Shown here piece by piece: positions 43,934 to 51,589 of a stretch of 64,000 nucleotides of DNA. The DNA comes from Ruminococcus sp. (GTDB lineage: Bacteria; Bacillota; Clostridia; Oscillospirales; Ruminococcaceae), in contig JAAVHI010000004.1 of the NCBI GenBank assembly GCA_014799785.1, positions 82,824 to 146,823 of the forward strand, given 5' to 3'. The translations under genes were made by a program, and so were the position numbers. A model generated the notes under the pieces. The model did no database searches. It was not told the DNA's origin and saw only the letters and a program-made list of their open reading frames with translations. Numbering within the stretch: position 1 is the first letter of the stretch; the number at the start of each line of letters is the position of its first letter.

Positions 43934-44339
43934 TCCGTCCGTCCTTTTTACTTTCAGGGTTTTCAGTCTCCGCTCCGCCGCTTCCGGCATCTGCGCCGTT
44001 CCTTTCGGCGAGAGCTTTTTTGAGACATTGTATAAATCCGCCCTCGGCGGGAGCTTCCGCAGCCTCGTAAGCCGCGATATCTTCCTCGTCAAGGTCGCAG
44101 ATCTTGTTTATAGAATTTACCGTTACTCCGATCAGCATGGTTTTGCTGCCGACGGAAATTATCATAAGCTGCTTATCCTGAGCAACAGCAACGCATTCGC
44201 GTATCCTGACGGCATTTCCGCCGCCGAAGCTTCCGCCGCCAATGCGCTTTTTGAGCCAGCCGACGGCATACAGCGAAAGAAAGATCAGTCCTATAATGCC
44301 GAGAAGCGCACATATAACGGTAAAGGTCTCTCCGATCAT
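43914..44339 (-). CDS. fliO: Flagellar assembly protein FliO/FliZ
   Basis: 141 residues: one transmembrane helix (about 5-27), then a small beta domain with CVAVAQDKQLMIISVGSKTMLIGV, the FliO core, and a charged tail rich in Glu, Gly and Lys. FliO helps assemble the FliP ring. It starts three bases after the cheY stop, without a clear own ribosome site, so it is likely coupled to cheY. Confidence 0.9.
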   Translation of the reverse strand: MIGETFTVICALLGIIGLIFLSLYAVGWLKKRIGGGSFGGGNAVRIRECVAVAQDKQLMIISVGSKTMLIGVTVNSINKICDLDEEDIAAYEAAEAPAEGGFIQCLKKALAERNGADAGSGGAETENPESKKDGRNEKNDF

Positions 44340-44342
44340 TTA

Positions 44343-44705
44343 TCAGCCCAGAACCTTCTGAACTGTCTGGAGGATTCTGTCTGCCTTAAAGGGCTTAACG
44401 ATGAAGTCGAGAGCGCCCAGCTTGATAGCCTCAACAACCATGGATTCCTGACCCATAGCGGAGCACATAACGATCTTGGCGTTGGGATCGGAAGCCTTGA
44501 TATCTCTGAGAGCCTCGATACCTGTCTTGTTGGGCATTGTGATATCCATGATGATAAGGTCAGGCTTCTCGGAAGCATATGTTGCGCAGGCAGCTTCTCC
44601 GTCAGCAGCCTCAAGAATGTTTGTATATCCGTTTTTGGTGAGCGCGTCCTTGATCATCATTCGCATGAATGCGGCGTCGTCCACAAGCAAGATTTTCTTA
44701 TCCAT
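44343..44705 (-). CDS. cheY: Chemotaxis response regulator CheY
   Basis: 120-residue stand-alone receiver domain with acid pocket D9/D10, phospho-acceptor D54 (IIMDITMP), S82 and K104 (VKPF). Lies between fliY and fliO, its standard place in clostridial and Bacillus flagellar operons. Phospho-CheY binds FliM/FliY to set rotation. CheA, which phosphorylates it, is not encoded here. The 179-base gap before it (44706-44884) contains no other gene and no clear promoter. Confidence 0.97.
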   Translation of the reverse strand: MDKKILLVDDAAFMRMMIKDALTKNGYTNILEAADGEAACATYASEKPDLIIMDITMPNKTGIEALRDIKASDPNAKIVMCSAMGQESMVVEAIKLGALDFIVKPFKADRILQTVQKVLG

Positions 44706-44884
44706 AATAAAACTCCGTTTCTCCGCCCCGGAAATATTTTGTCGTTTCCTTTGGGAACGTCGGGCGGCGCCGTTTCCCTGAACGTAATTGCTTTGATTTT
44801 ATGGTTTGATTTATGCCACAGCCCGCGCTTTGTGCGGAAGCTGCAAAACCCGCGTCTCTCCGAATGCGGAAAGACTGTCCTTGA

Positions 44885-46159
44885 TTATTCCTTGCCGCCA
44901 AGCGACTCAAGGAATTTTGACTTTATTATCTCGGTAATTCTCACCGCGAAGTTGTCGTCGATAACCACTACGTCGCCCTTTGCAATGAGGTTTCCGTTGA
45001 CGATAATATCAACAGGAGCGCCCGCCTGGCGTTCCAGCTCGATAATAGTACCCTGCGAGAAATCAAGTATCTCCTTGACCTTCTTCACAGCCGAACCGAT
45101 CTCGACCGTAACGTTCAGCGGAACGTTCATCAGCAGCTTCAGATTATCGTTCTGATCCTGATTAAGGTTAGCGTTCTGATACGCCGCAAAGTTCTGGAGC
45201 TGAATGGGCTGAACGTTCATCGCAGGCTGCATAGGCATAGCGGGCTGCATAGGCATTGCCTGCTGCGGGAACATTCCCTGCGGAGGATATCCTCCGTACA
45301 TAGCCGCCATATTGGGATCCATAGGCTGACCGTAAGGCTGCTGAGGCATTGCGCCTGGCATCGGCATACCTCCCATAGGCTGCTGAGGAGCTGCCGCGGG
45401 CTGAGGAGCCGCGCCGCCGCCGAGCATAGCCTCGATCTGTTCCTGGGACATCGTTGAGCCGCCGCCTGCGGGAGCCGCAGGTGCGGGTGCGGGAGCCGGC
45501 GCAGGTGCCGCCTCCTCAACATCATCCATGATATTGTTGTAGCCTGTCATCATCTTGTCAGCCATTTCCTTGGCAAGACTGATAGTAAGCACTGAAATAA
45601 ATTCCGACTTGATAACTCCGTCGATAGTGAGGTCGAACTTTACCGTGCAGACATGATCCTGACCTGTAAGGTCGTAGATCTCCTGCCGTACGGCATCTGC
45701 GCCGCCCTCCTGAACTACCGCTTCGGGAGTAGAGATGTCCACCGTAGTTTCGATTATTTCCGAAAGCGCCGTAGCGGACGCTCCCATCATCTGATTCATT
45801 ACCTCGCACACAGCGGAGATATTCATTTCATCGAACTGGAAATCTTCCGCGATCTCCAAAGGCAGACCCATAAGCTGATTAAGAATGAGCTGAACGTCGT
45901 TCTGCTTCAGAACGAGAACATTTTCACCCGAAACGCCCTGAGTATATTTGATTTTGACCATTATAGAGGGTTCCAGCTCCGGGAATGAGAGCTCCTCGGA
46001 CTTGATAACCTTTACTTGCGGGGTAGTGATCCATACCTTGGCAGAAAGCATATTCGAAACAGCCGTAGCCGCCGACCCCATAGTAATATTCATTATCTCG
46101 CCTATGGCGTCCATTTCCACATCGCCAAAGCCTTCAATGGTAAGCTTTTCCTCGCTCAT
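44885..46159 (-). CDS. fliY: Flagellar switch and CheY-phosphatase protein FliY (FliN-type)
   Basis: 424 residues. N-terminal CheC-like part has two intact phosphatase sites: D17-x3-E21-x2-N24 and S115-x3-E119-x2-N122. A Pro/Ala/Met/Gln-rich linker (about 215-335) follows with repeated MPMQPAM units, then a C-terminal SpoA/FliN domain (LLMNVPLNVTVEIGSAVKKV...NGNLIAKGDVVVIDDNFAVRI). FliY is the C-ring component that dephosphorylates CheY. The linker is long for the family. GGAAGG precedes the ATG. Confidence 0.95.
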   Translation of the reverse strand: MSEEKLTIEGFGDVEMDAIGEIMNITMGSAATAVSNMLSAKVWITTPQVKVIKSEELSFPELEPSIMVKIKYTQGVSGENVLVLKQNDVQLILNQLMGLPLEIAEDFQFDEMNISAVCEVMNQMMGASATALSEIIETTVDISTPEAVVQEGGADAVRQEIYDLTGQDHVCTVKFDLTIDGVIKSEFISVLTISLAKEMADKMMTGYNNIMDDVEEAAPAPAPAPAPAAPAGGGSTMSQEQIEAMLGGGAAPQPAAAPQQPMGGMPMPGAMPQQPYGQPMDPNMAAMYGGYPPQGMFPQQAMPMQPAMPMQPAMNVQPIQLQNFAAYQNANLNQDQNDNLKLLMNVPLNVTVEIGSAVKKVKEILDFSQGTIIELERQAGAPVDIIVNGNLIAKGDVVVIDDNFAVRITEIIKSKFLESLGGKE

Positions 46160-46211
46160 TATATGTAACCTTCCTTTCCGTTCCGCGTTTTTTCAGTTGC
46201 TGCTCCGCGCA

Positions 46212-47222
46212 TTATTTTCCTAAGTCCTTGAAAATGTGGTCTATTTTAACAGCTTTCTTTTTATTCTTTATACCCAGCTTGCCGTCAAACCAGATATTGC
46301 TTCCGATCTTGACGGTAACATTGCTGTCAATAGGCATATTAAGAGGAATCACATCGCCTGCCTGCATTGTGAGAACATCAAACAGGTCAAGCTTTGTTTC
46401 ACACAGAACGGTGTCGATTTTAAGCTCCGAATCCTTGATTGCCTCAAGAAGCGAAACCCGTCTTTCTTTTTCCTTTTTGGGATCGAGTTTTTTGGTCGAT
46501 CTTGACCACCTGTCGCCGAACTTGGCCATGATAGATTCCAGATTCAGCGCCGGTATACAGAACGTCATGGTATTTTTAACGTCCTTGATCTCCATTTCGA
46601 GCACTACCAGAATAACTACCTCGTCCGGTGAGATCGACTGCATAACTCTTGCATTTGTTTCAATTGTTGTTATCGTTGGATTGATGTCTATGTAGGTACC
46701 CCACGGTTCCTTTAACAGACCCGCCATCTTGCCCATAACGCTTGCGAACAGACCGACTTCTATTTCGGTAAAGTCTCTGTTCTGCTCCACATACGCGCCG
46801 CTTCCGCCCATGAGGCGATCCATCATTGAGAAAGCGATCGGGTTGGATATCTCCATAATACTGTTGGTTTCCATCACGTCGTCGTCGGTGATTCCCATAT
46901 TGATCATCGACATCATAACATAGTCAGGAAGCGCGTTGTTGAACTCGTAGTAAACCTGCTCCTCTATCGAAAGCACCTCTACCTTGCAGTAGATTCTCAT
47001 AAGACCGGTAAGATAGGAGGACAGCACTCTGGAGTAGTTTTCAAAGATGCCGTCGATGACCTTAAGCTGTTCCTTAGTGAACTTTTTCGGCATCTTGAAG
47101 TCGTAGTTCTTTATTTTCTGCTCCTTGGACTGTTCCTCTATCTCGTCAAAGGCCTTTGTTCCCTCGGACGAGAAGCTGTTCAGCAGCGCGTCAATCTGGC
47201 TTTGCGACAATACGTCAGCCAT
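46212..47222 (-). CDS. fliM: Flagellar motor switch protein FliM
   Basis: 336 residues. The N-terminal LSQSQIDALL is the CheY-phosphate docking peptide; the middle domain carries RLMGGSGAYVEQNRDFTEIE with the conserved GGSG loop that contacts FliG; the C-terminal SpoA domain (PLNMPIDSNVTVKIGSNIWF) pairs with FliY. C-ring component on the cytoplasmic face. It follows motB with a 39-base gap; fliL, usually here, is absent. Confidence 0.97.
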   Translation of the reverse strand: MADVLSQSQIDALLNSFSSEGTKAFDEIEEQSKEQKIKNYDFKMPKKFTKEQLKVIDGIFENYSRVLSSYLTGLMRIYCKVEVLSIEEQVYYEFNNALPDYVMMSMINMGITDDDVMETNSIMEISNPIAFSMMDRLMGGSGAYVEQNRDFTEIEVGLFASVMGKMAGLLKEPWGTYIDINPTITTIETNARVMQSISPDEVVILVVLEMEIKDVKNTMTFCIPALNLESIMAKFGDRWSRSTKKLDPKKEKERRVSLLEAIKDSELKIDTVLCETKLDLFDVLTMQAGDVIPLNMPIDSNVTVKIGSNIWFDGKLGIKNKKKAVKIDHIFKDLGK

Positions 47223-47261
47223 ATCTTTGCAGCCATCCTTTCCGGAATGGAAATATTCCGT

Positions 47262-48188
47262 TTATTCCTCTCTCATTCTGGTGAGAGCGTCCTCCTTTGA
47301 AATATAGACCCTGTCGGGGTCGCTGCGTCCGTCGTCGGTATCGGGAACTGCTTCCTCTATACCTCCCTCACCCTGAACGGAGCCGTCTTCGTCGGAGTAC
47401 TGAACGAAATTCGCGCCGTATTCAAGATTGAAAAGCTCCTGTATAACTTCGGGGTCGGTAAAGTCAACGTCGTTTCGTATGAACACTATTTCGACCCGTC
47501 GGTTCTGACGTCTGCCCTCTTCGGTGTCGTTGTCCTCAACGGGGCGGTACTTTCCGTATCCCGCGGAAGAAAATCTGTCCGCTTCGCAGGCGTCGAGACT
47601 TATCATGAAGTTTATAACGGAGTCCGCACGTCCCGAGGAAAGCCGCCATTCATTCACTGTGGAATTTGCCGAGCCCGCGGTATGACCGCCCACTCTTATG
47701 GCTTTTATTCTCTCGTTTATGCTTCGGATACCGTCGGAGATGATCTCAAGTATGTATTTGCCCTCGTCAAGGAGAACATCGCTGTCTCCCGCGAAGAAGA
47801 TGTTATCTCTGAAGCGCATATAGACGCCGGTTTTGGACATCTCAACGCTTACGCTGTCCTGAAGCTCGTTTGAGACTATGACCTGTTTAAGGTACATATA
47901 GAAGTCCTCGAAGTCTACGATTTCTTCCGCGTCCTGTACCTCAGGGACCTCGTTGTCGTAGATAGCGCTTGGGTCATTTTCGAGATTCGGTTCAACGGCA
48001 ACCTGAACGCTTTCCTGCCGGGTTTCGGTTCTTGACAGGGCTGCTGCCAGGTACTGCCATTTGCTTTGGTCCATAGAGGACATGGAGTACAGCAGAACGA
48101 AAAAGGTAAGCACCAGCGTGATCATGTCGCCGTATGTGTCCATCCAGCTGCCGCCTTCTTCTTCCTGAGACTGTCTTTTCTTCGCCAA
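47262..48188 (-). CDS. motB: Flagellar stator protein MotB
   Basis: 308 residues. Short cytoplasmic start, one transmembrane helix with the proton-carrying aspartate in DTYGDMITLVLTFFVLLYS, a linker, an OmpA-like peptidoglycan-binding domain (IRVGGHTAGSANSTVNEWRLSSGRADSV, AGYGKYRP, NRRVEI) and an unusual acidic C-terminal tail of about 60 residues. Start is TTG at 48188, with AAGGGGGG seven bases before. A 147-base gap separates it from motA and holds its own promoter. Confidence 0.95.
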   Translation of the reverse strand: MAKKRQSQEEEGGSWMDTYGDMITLVLTFFVLLYSMSSMDQSKWQYLAAALSRTETRQESVQVAVEPNLENDPSAIYDNEVPEVQDAEEIVDFEDFYMYLKQVIVSNELQDSVSVEMSKTGVYMRFRDNIFFAGDSDVLLDEGKYILEIISDGIRSINERIKAIRVGGHTAGSANSTVNEWRLSSGRADSVINFMISLDACEADRFSSAGYGKYRPVEDNDTEEGRRQNRRVEIVFIRNDVDFTDPEVIQELFNLEYGANFVQYSDEDGSVQGEGGIEEAVPDTDDGRSDPDRVYISKEDALTRMREE

Positions 48189-48231
48189 GCAAGATCCCCC
48201 CTTACACATGAAGTTGAATTTCGATTTAATA

Positions 48232-48260
48232 ATTATACCACATTTTTTGCGAAATTTAAA
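48232..48260 (-). promoter_or_regulatory. Internal promoter between motA and motB
   Basis: Minus strand: -35 TTTAAA (48255-48260), 17-base spacer ending in TGG, -10 TATAAT (48232-48237), that is an extended -10. Arms TTGCGAAATT (48247-48256) and AATTTCGCAA (48284-48293) form a perfect inverted repeat overlapping the -35 and spacer, a possible operator. Confidence 0.65.
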
Positions 48261-48335
48261 GCATATTTAATAAAAACAGCAACAATTTCGCAACAGAATT
48301 TTCGCCGTAGTTTTAGTGATTTTGCACAATAACGC

Positions 48336-49139
48336 TTATTCTCCCTCGCTTGAAGCGGCGGAAGCGGTATTTTTCGGCTTGTGAGTACCGGGAAGCATCA
48401 TTCTCAGCTTCTCTTCAACGTAACGGGGGTTCGCGCCCGAAATGATAGCCAGCGTACCCTCTTCAATGATCTGGAGACAGAGAACTTCCTGATTGTGGTT
48501 ATACTTACAAAGGTTTCCTATAGGGGTAAACACAAGGTGCGCCAGAATACAGCCGTAGAACGTTGTAACCAGAGCCGTGGACATACCTTGACCGAGGTTT
48601 GCCGCCGCTGACGGGTCGGTCGGGTCAAGGCTGGCAAGCATGTTGATCAGACCTACAAGAGTACCGATCATACCCATCGCAGGAGCAATAGCCGAACCTC
48701 TTACCCAGATGGCGAAGTTGCTTTCGTGACGCTCGCAGATAAAGTTGATGGAGTCGTCAAGCATACTCTGAACCTTGTCGGAATCGTTAGCGTCAACGAT
48801 AAGCATGAGCGCCGACTTCATAAAGGGGTCGGGACAAGCGTTCGCAGACTCTTCAAGAGCAAGGATACCTTTCATACGGGCAGTTTTACAGTACTCGACC
48901 ATATCGTTTATGTACTTGTCGGGATCGTACTTTGTAGGAAAGAACGCTACCTTGAGCATTTTGGGTACCTTTGTCAGAACTGACAGCGGGTAGATAAATA
49001 CCAGCGCGCCTATAGTACCGCCCACAACGATAGCAACCGAAGCGGGATCCCAGAAGCCCATGATGTCACCGCCGGACATAATGCCCCATACAACAAGTCC
49101 TATGGCAAGAACAAAGCCTATAATACCGGAAATATTCAT
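48336..49139 (-). CDS. motA: Flagellar stator protein MotA
   Basis: 267 residues, four transmembrane helices. Marks: ASVAIVVGGTIGALVFIYPL, the cytoplasmic loop with FFPTKYDPDKYINDMVEYCKTAR and LEESANACPDPFMKSALMLIVD, and GSAIAPAMGMIGTLVGLINML with the conserved proline. With MotB it forms the ion channel driving rotation. The ATG at 49139 is chosen for GGAGGAAG; an upstream in-frame TTG overlaps that site. Confidence 0.97.
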   Translation of the reverse strand: MNISGIIGFVLAIGLVVWGIMSGGDIMGFWDPASVAIVVGGTIGALVFIYPLSVLTKVPKMLKVAFFPTKYDPDKYINDMVEYCKTARMKGILALEESANACPDPFMKSALMLIVDANDSDKVQSMLDDSINFICERHESNFAIWVRGSAIAPAMGMIGTLVGLINMLASLDPTDPSAAANLGQGMSTALVTTFYGCILAHLVFTPIGNLCKYNHNQEVLCLQIIEEGTLAIISGANPRYVEEKLRMMLPGTHKPKNTASAASSEGE

Positions 49140-49192
49140 ATAAACTTCCTCCAATAATTATTTATATATAAAAAGGCAAACGCCGTGTTTTC

Positions 49193-49387
49193 TTATTTAA
49201 CGGAGTCTGGAAAGCATTCGCGCCTGTATTGTGCGGACTTGCCGATAATTTCCTCGATGGTCTCCTTCACAAGATACCTGTGACCGTTCTGCATGGTAAC
49301 CACCGTATCGGGAGCCTGCTCGGCTATCTCGATAAACTGTTCGTTTACAAGAAGCTCCGTTCCGTTTATTCTGGTAAGCTGTATCAT
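49193..49387 (-). CDS. flbD: FlbD-family small protein
   Basis: 64 residues: MIQLTRINGTELLVNEQFIE, then APDTVVTMQNGHRYLVKET and EEIIGKSAQYRRE. Matches the short FlbD/SwrD proteins found between flgE and motA or fliL; SwrD raises stator power in B. subtilis. AAAGGAA precedes the ATG at 49387. Confidence 0.93.
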   Translation of the reverse strand: MIQLTRINGTELLVNEQFIEIAEQAPDTVVTMQNGHRYLVKETIEEIIGKSAQYRRECFPDSVK

Positions 49388-49421
49388 ATTTATTCCTTTC
49401 GCCAAACGTCCGTGAATCGCA

Positions 49422-49472
49422 CTTGCTTCAAGCAAGCATTAACTCTGCGGAACGACCGCTGCCGTTCCGCAG
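49422..49472 (-). other. Two hairpins between flgE and flbD
   Basis: CTTGCT-3-AGCAAG (49422-49436) and CTGCGGAACG-8-CGTTCCGCAG (49445-49472), the latter a perfect 10-bp stem. No T run follows on the minus strand, so processing or stabilising structures are more likely than a full terminator. Confidence 0.6.
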
Positions 49473-49550
49473 GTCAAGCTTAGAGAGATGGATTTTTACA
49501 TAGGGATCTTTCCGCAGACGTGCGGACTAAGCGCCGTTACCTTTCAGCCA

Positions 49551-51002
49551 TTATCTCTTGAGGTTTACAAGCTCCTCAAGCATGGAGTCGGAGGTGGTTA
49601 TCATTCTGGCGTTAGCCTGATAGCCTCTCTGGGTAACGATCATATCCGAGAACTCGTTTGCAAGGTTTACGTTGGACATTTCGAGGTACTTGTTCTTTAC
49701 CTCGCCTGCGCCCTCCTGACCGGGCTTTCTGATTCTTGCGTCGCCGGAAGCGGAGGATACTGCGTAGGACGTGTTTCCTACCTCGTCAAGTCCGAACGGG
49801 TTATCGAACATAGCAAGCTCGATTCTCGCAAGGAACTTCATGTCGCTGTTGTAGGTAACATAGATCGCGCCGTCCTTACCTACGCTAAAGGAGGTCATGT
49901 CGGAATATGTGAGCTCGCCCTGGAGCGCGCCCGCAGTATTTGCCTGAGCCTTTGCAAGCTTCATAGCTGTCTCACGGGCTTCGATGCCTGCGGTAGCGTC
50001 AGCGGTCTGAAGCAGATTATAAATAGTAGCATAATCGCTTGTGGTATTGTTTCCTGCTCCGCCGCCCGCATTGTTGTTCTCAGGAGGAGTGATATCCAGT
50101 CTCTGACCGGTTTTGTCAACGTAGTATCTGTAATTGAGTCCGGGAATAGTGGTGGTAGTAGTAGCGTTGTTTCCCGTGCCCGTGGTAGTTGTAGTGGGTT
50201 CGTTAAGGTTCATGAGTGTCTGCTGAACGTCCAGATACTGCATCTTTTCGTCAACGGTCAAAGCGTTGAATGCGTCATCTGTACCGTCAAAATCCCAGAC
50301 AACAACGTCTGTAAGAGTAGCATTTTCACCGGTAGAAGCCTCAATGATTGCCTCCCAGTCATAGCCGTACATATAGCCGAACTCGTCGGTAAATACGTTA
50401 TAAGCAGTCTGGCAGAGCTCTTTCAGGTTGATGGTGTTGCGGAAAGTGATATCGCTGGAGTTTATGGTTCCGTCGCCGTTTCTGTCCTTTACCTCAACGT
50501 CCTTGAGGTAATTTTCACTGTATGTGCCGGTGGAACGCAAACCTGCCAGAGAGTTGCGGGAACCTACAATAAAGCAGTTTGTGGCCGAAGCAAGGTTTCC
50601 GTAGCTGTCAACTTCAAAGTTTCCGAGTCTTGTGAATGTAACTTCACGAGCCTTCAGGTTGGAGTTGATGTTGATTCCGTCATAGGTAGCTATCATGAAG
50701 AAGCCGTCGCCCTCGATCATCATGTCGTAAGCGCTGTTTGTGCTCTGACCGCTGGACTGTGACATATCCTTGTCGATGGAGCCCAGCTGTACGCCGTAGC
50801 CGACCTCGGAGGGGTTGTTACCTGCGTATGCAACCTTACCGCTTGTAGGGCTGATAGCTGTCTGATAGTAGATATCGCGGAAAGTAGCTCTGTGGCTCTT
50901 ATAGCCGTGGGAGTTTACGTTTGCGATATTGTTACCTATAACGTCCATTCTAACCTGGTGAGTTGTAAGTCCGGAAACACCGGAATAAAGAGATCTTATC
51001 AT
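49551..51002 (-). CDS. flgE: Flagellar hook protein FlgE
   Basis: 483 residues. Axial-protein ends: SLYSGVSGLTTHQVRMDVIGNNIANVNSHGYK and SNVNLANEFSDMIVTQRGYQANARMITTSDSMLEELVNLKR. Between lie beta domains and a Thr/Gly/Asn-rich section (TTTTGTGNNATTTTT near residue 270). Polymerises into the hook, exported through the flagellar channel. AAGGAG precedes the ATG. A 155-base gap to the upstream gene holds only a TCCGTC/GACGGA hairpin (about 51048-51070). Confidence 0.96.
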   Translation of the reverse strand: MIRSLYSGVSGLTTHQVRMDVIGNNIANVNSHGYKSHRATFRDIYYQTAISPTSGKVAYAGNNPSEVGYGVQLGSIDKDMSQSSGQSTNSAYDMMIEGDGFFMIATYDGININSNLKAREVTFTRLGNFEVDSYGNLASATNCFIVGSRNSLAGLRSTGTYSENYLKDVEVKDRNGDGTINSSDITFRNTINLKELCQTAYNVFTDEFGYMYGYDWEAIIEASTGENATLTDVVVWDFDGTDDAFNALTVDEKMQYLDVQQTLMNLNEPTTTTTGTGNNATTTTTIPGLNYRYYVDKTGQRLDITPPENNNAGGGAGNNTTSDYATIYNLLQTADATAGIEARETAMKLAKAQANTAGALQGELTYSDMTSFSVGKDGAIYVTYNSDMKFLARIELAMFDNPFGLDEVGNTSYAVSSASGDARIRKPGQEGAGEVKNKYLEMSNVNLANEFSDMIVTQRGYQANARMITTSDSMLEELVNLKR

Positions 51003-51157
51003 TTCTAATCAAGCACTCCTTAAATAATTTTAAGCGCCGCCGAAGCTCCGTCCGTCAAGTCGTTCGGGACGGATCGATTTCCTTTCGGTCCAATCGTTTC
51101 AAACGCCGCCGGCGCATATTCTTTTTTTGCACGGACTAAGTACGTCTGTCCGCCGCG

Positions 51158-51562
51158 TTACATTATAACTGTCGAATCGATGTTTGTAAAAATATTTCCC
51201 TGCATATCGTCCGCCGTAAGCGTGGTTATGACCTTGTTGTTTCTTACGCTTACAAGAAACGCCGTGGAATCAATAATTACAAGAGCGTCGTCGGAACCCT
51301 TTTCGCCCGCAAGCTCGACCGCTTTGTTCAGTCTGTCCAGTCTGCCGCTTTCGGAAAGGTCGATATTCCTTTCGGATATCCTCTCCATTGCGTGCTTTGA
51401 AAACTTCACGCCGCTGCCGCTCTGAGCTTCAAGCTGCTTTTTCAGTTCTTCGGCAAAACCGCTTCGTTCGGGACTTCCCGCCTTATCGGTCCGCTGACTT
51501 CCTGCCGCGCTGCCTGTGGTTACCGACACGCCGCGTAAGCTTAAGTACTCACTTATAAGCAT
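51158..51562 (-). CDS. Flagellar operon protein (TIGR02530 type)
   Basis: 134 residues. The C-terminal half, GVKFSKHAMERISERNIDLSESGRLDRLNKAVELAGEKG...ALVIIDSTAFLVSVRNNKVITTL, matches the small flagellar operon family found between flgD and flgE in Firmicutes; function not established. The N-terminal half is polar and variable. ATG at 51562 chosen because an ATG four codons earlier touches the AAAAGGA site. Confidence 0.87.
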   Translation of the reverse strand: MLISEYLSLRGVSVTTGSAAGSQRTDKAGSPERSGFAEELKKQLEAQSGSGVKFSKHAMERISERNIDLSESGRLDRLNKAVELAGEKGSDDALVIIDSTAFLVSVRNNKVITTLTADDMQGNIFTNIDSTVIM

Positions 51563-51589
51563 AGTCGGTATCATTCCTTTTCGATTTAA

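Noticed and set aside
43812..45155. Long plus-strand reading frame (447 codons) opposite fliP-fliO-cheY-fliY
   Set aside because: Covered on the other strand by four well-recognised flagellar genes; its translation resembles no protein and has no ribosome site.
49488..50762. Plus-strand reading frame of 424 codons opposite flgE
   Set aside because: A mirror of flgE codon usage; no domain and no promoter.
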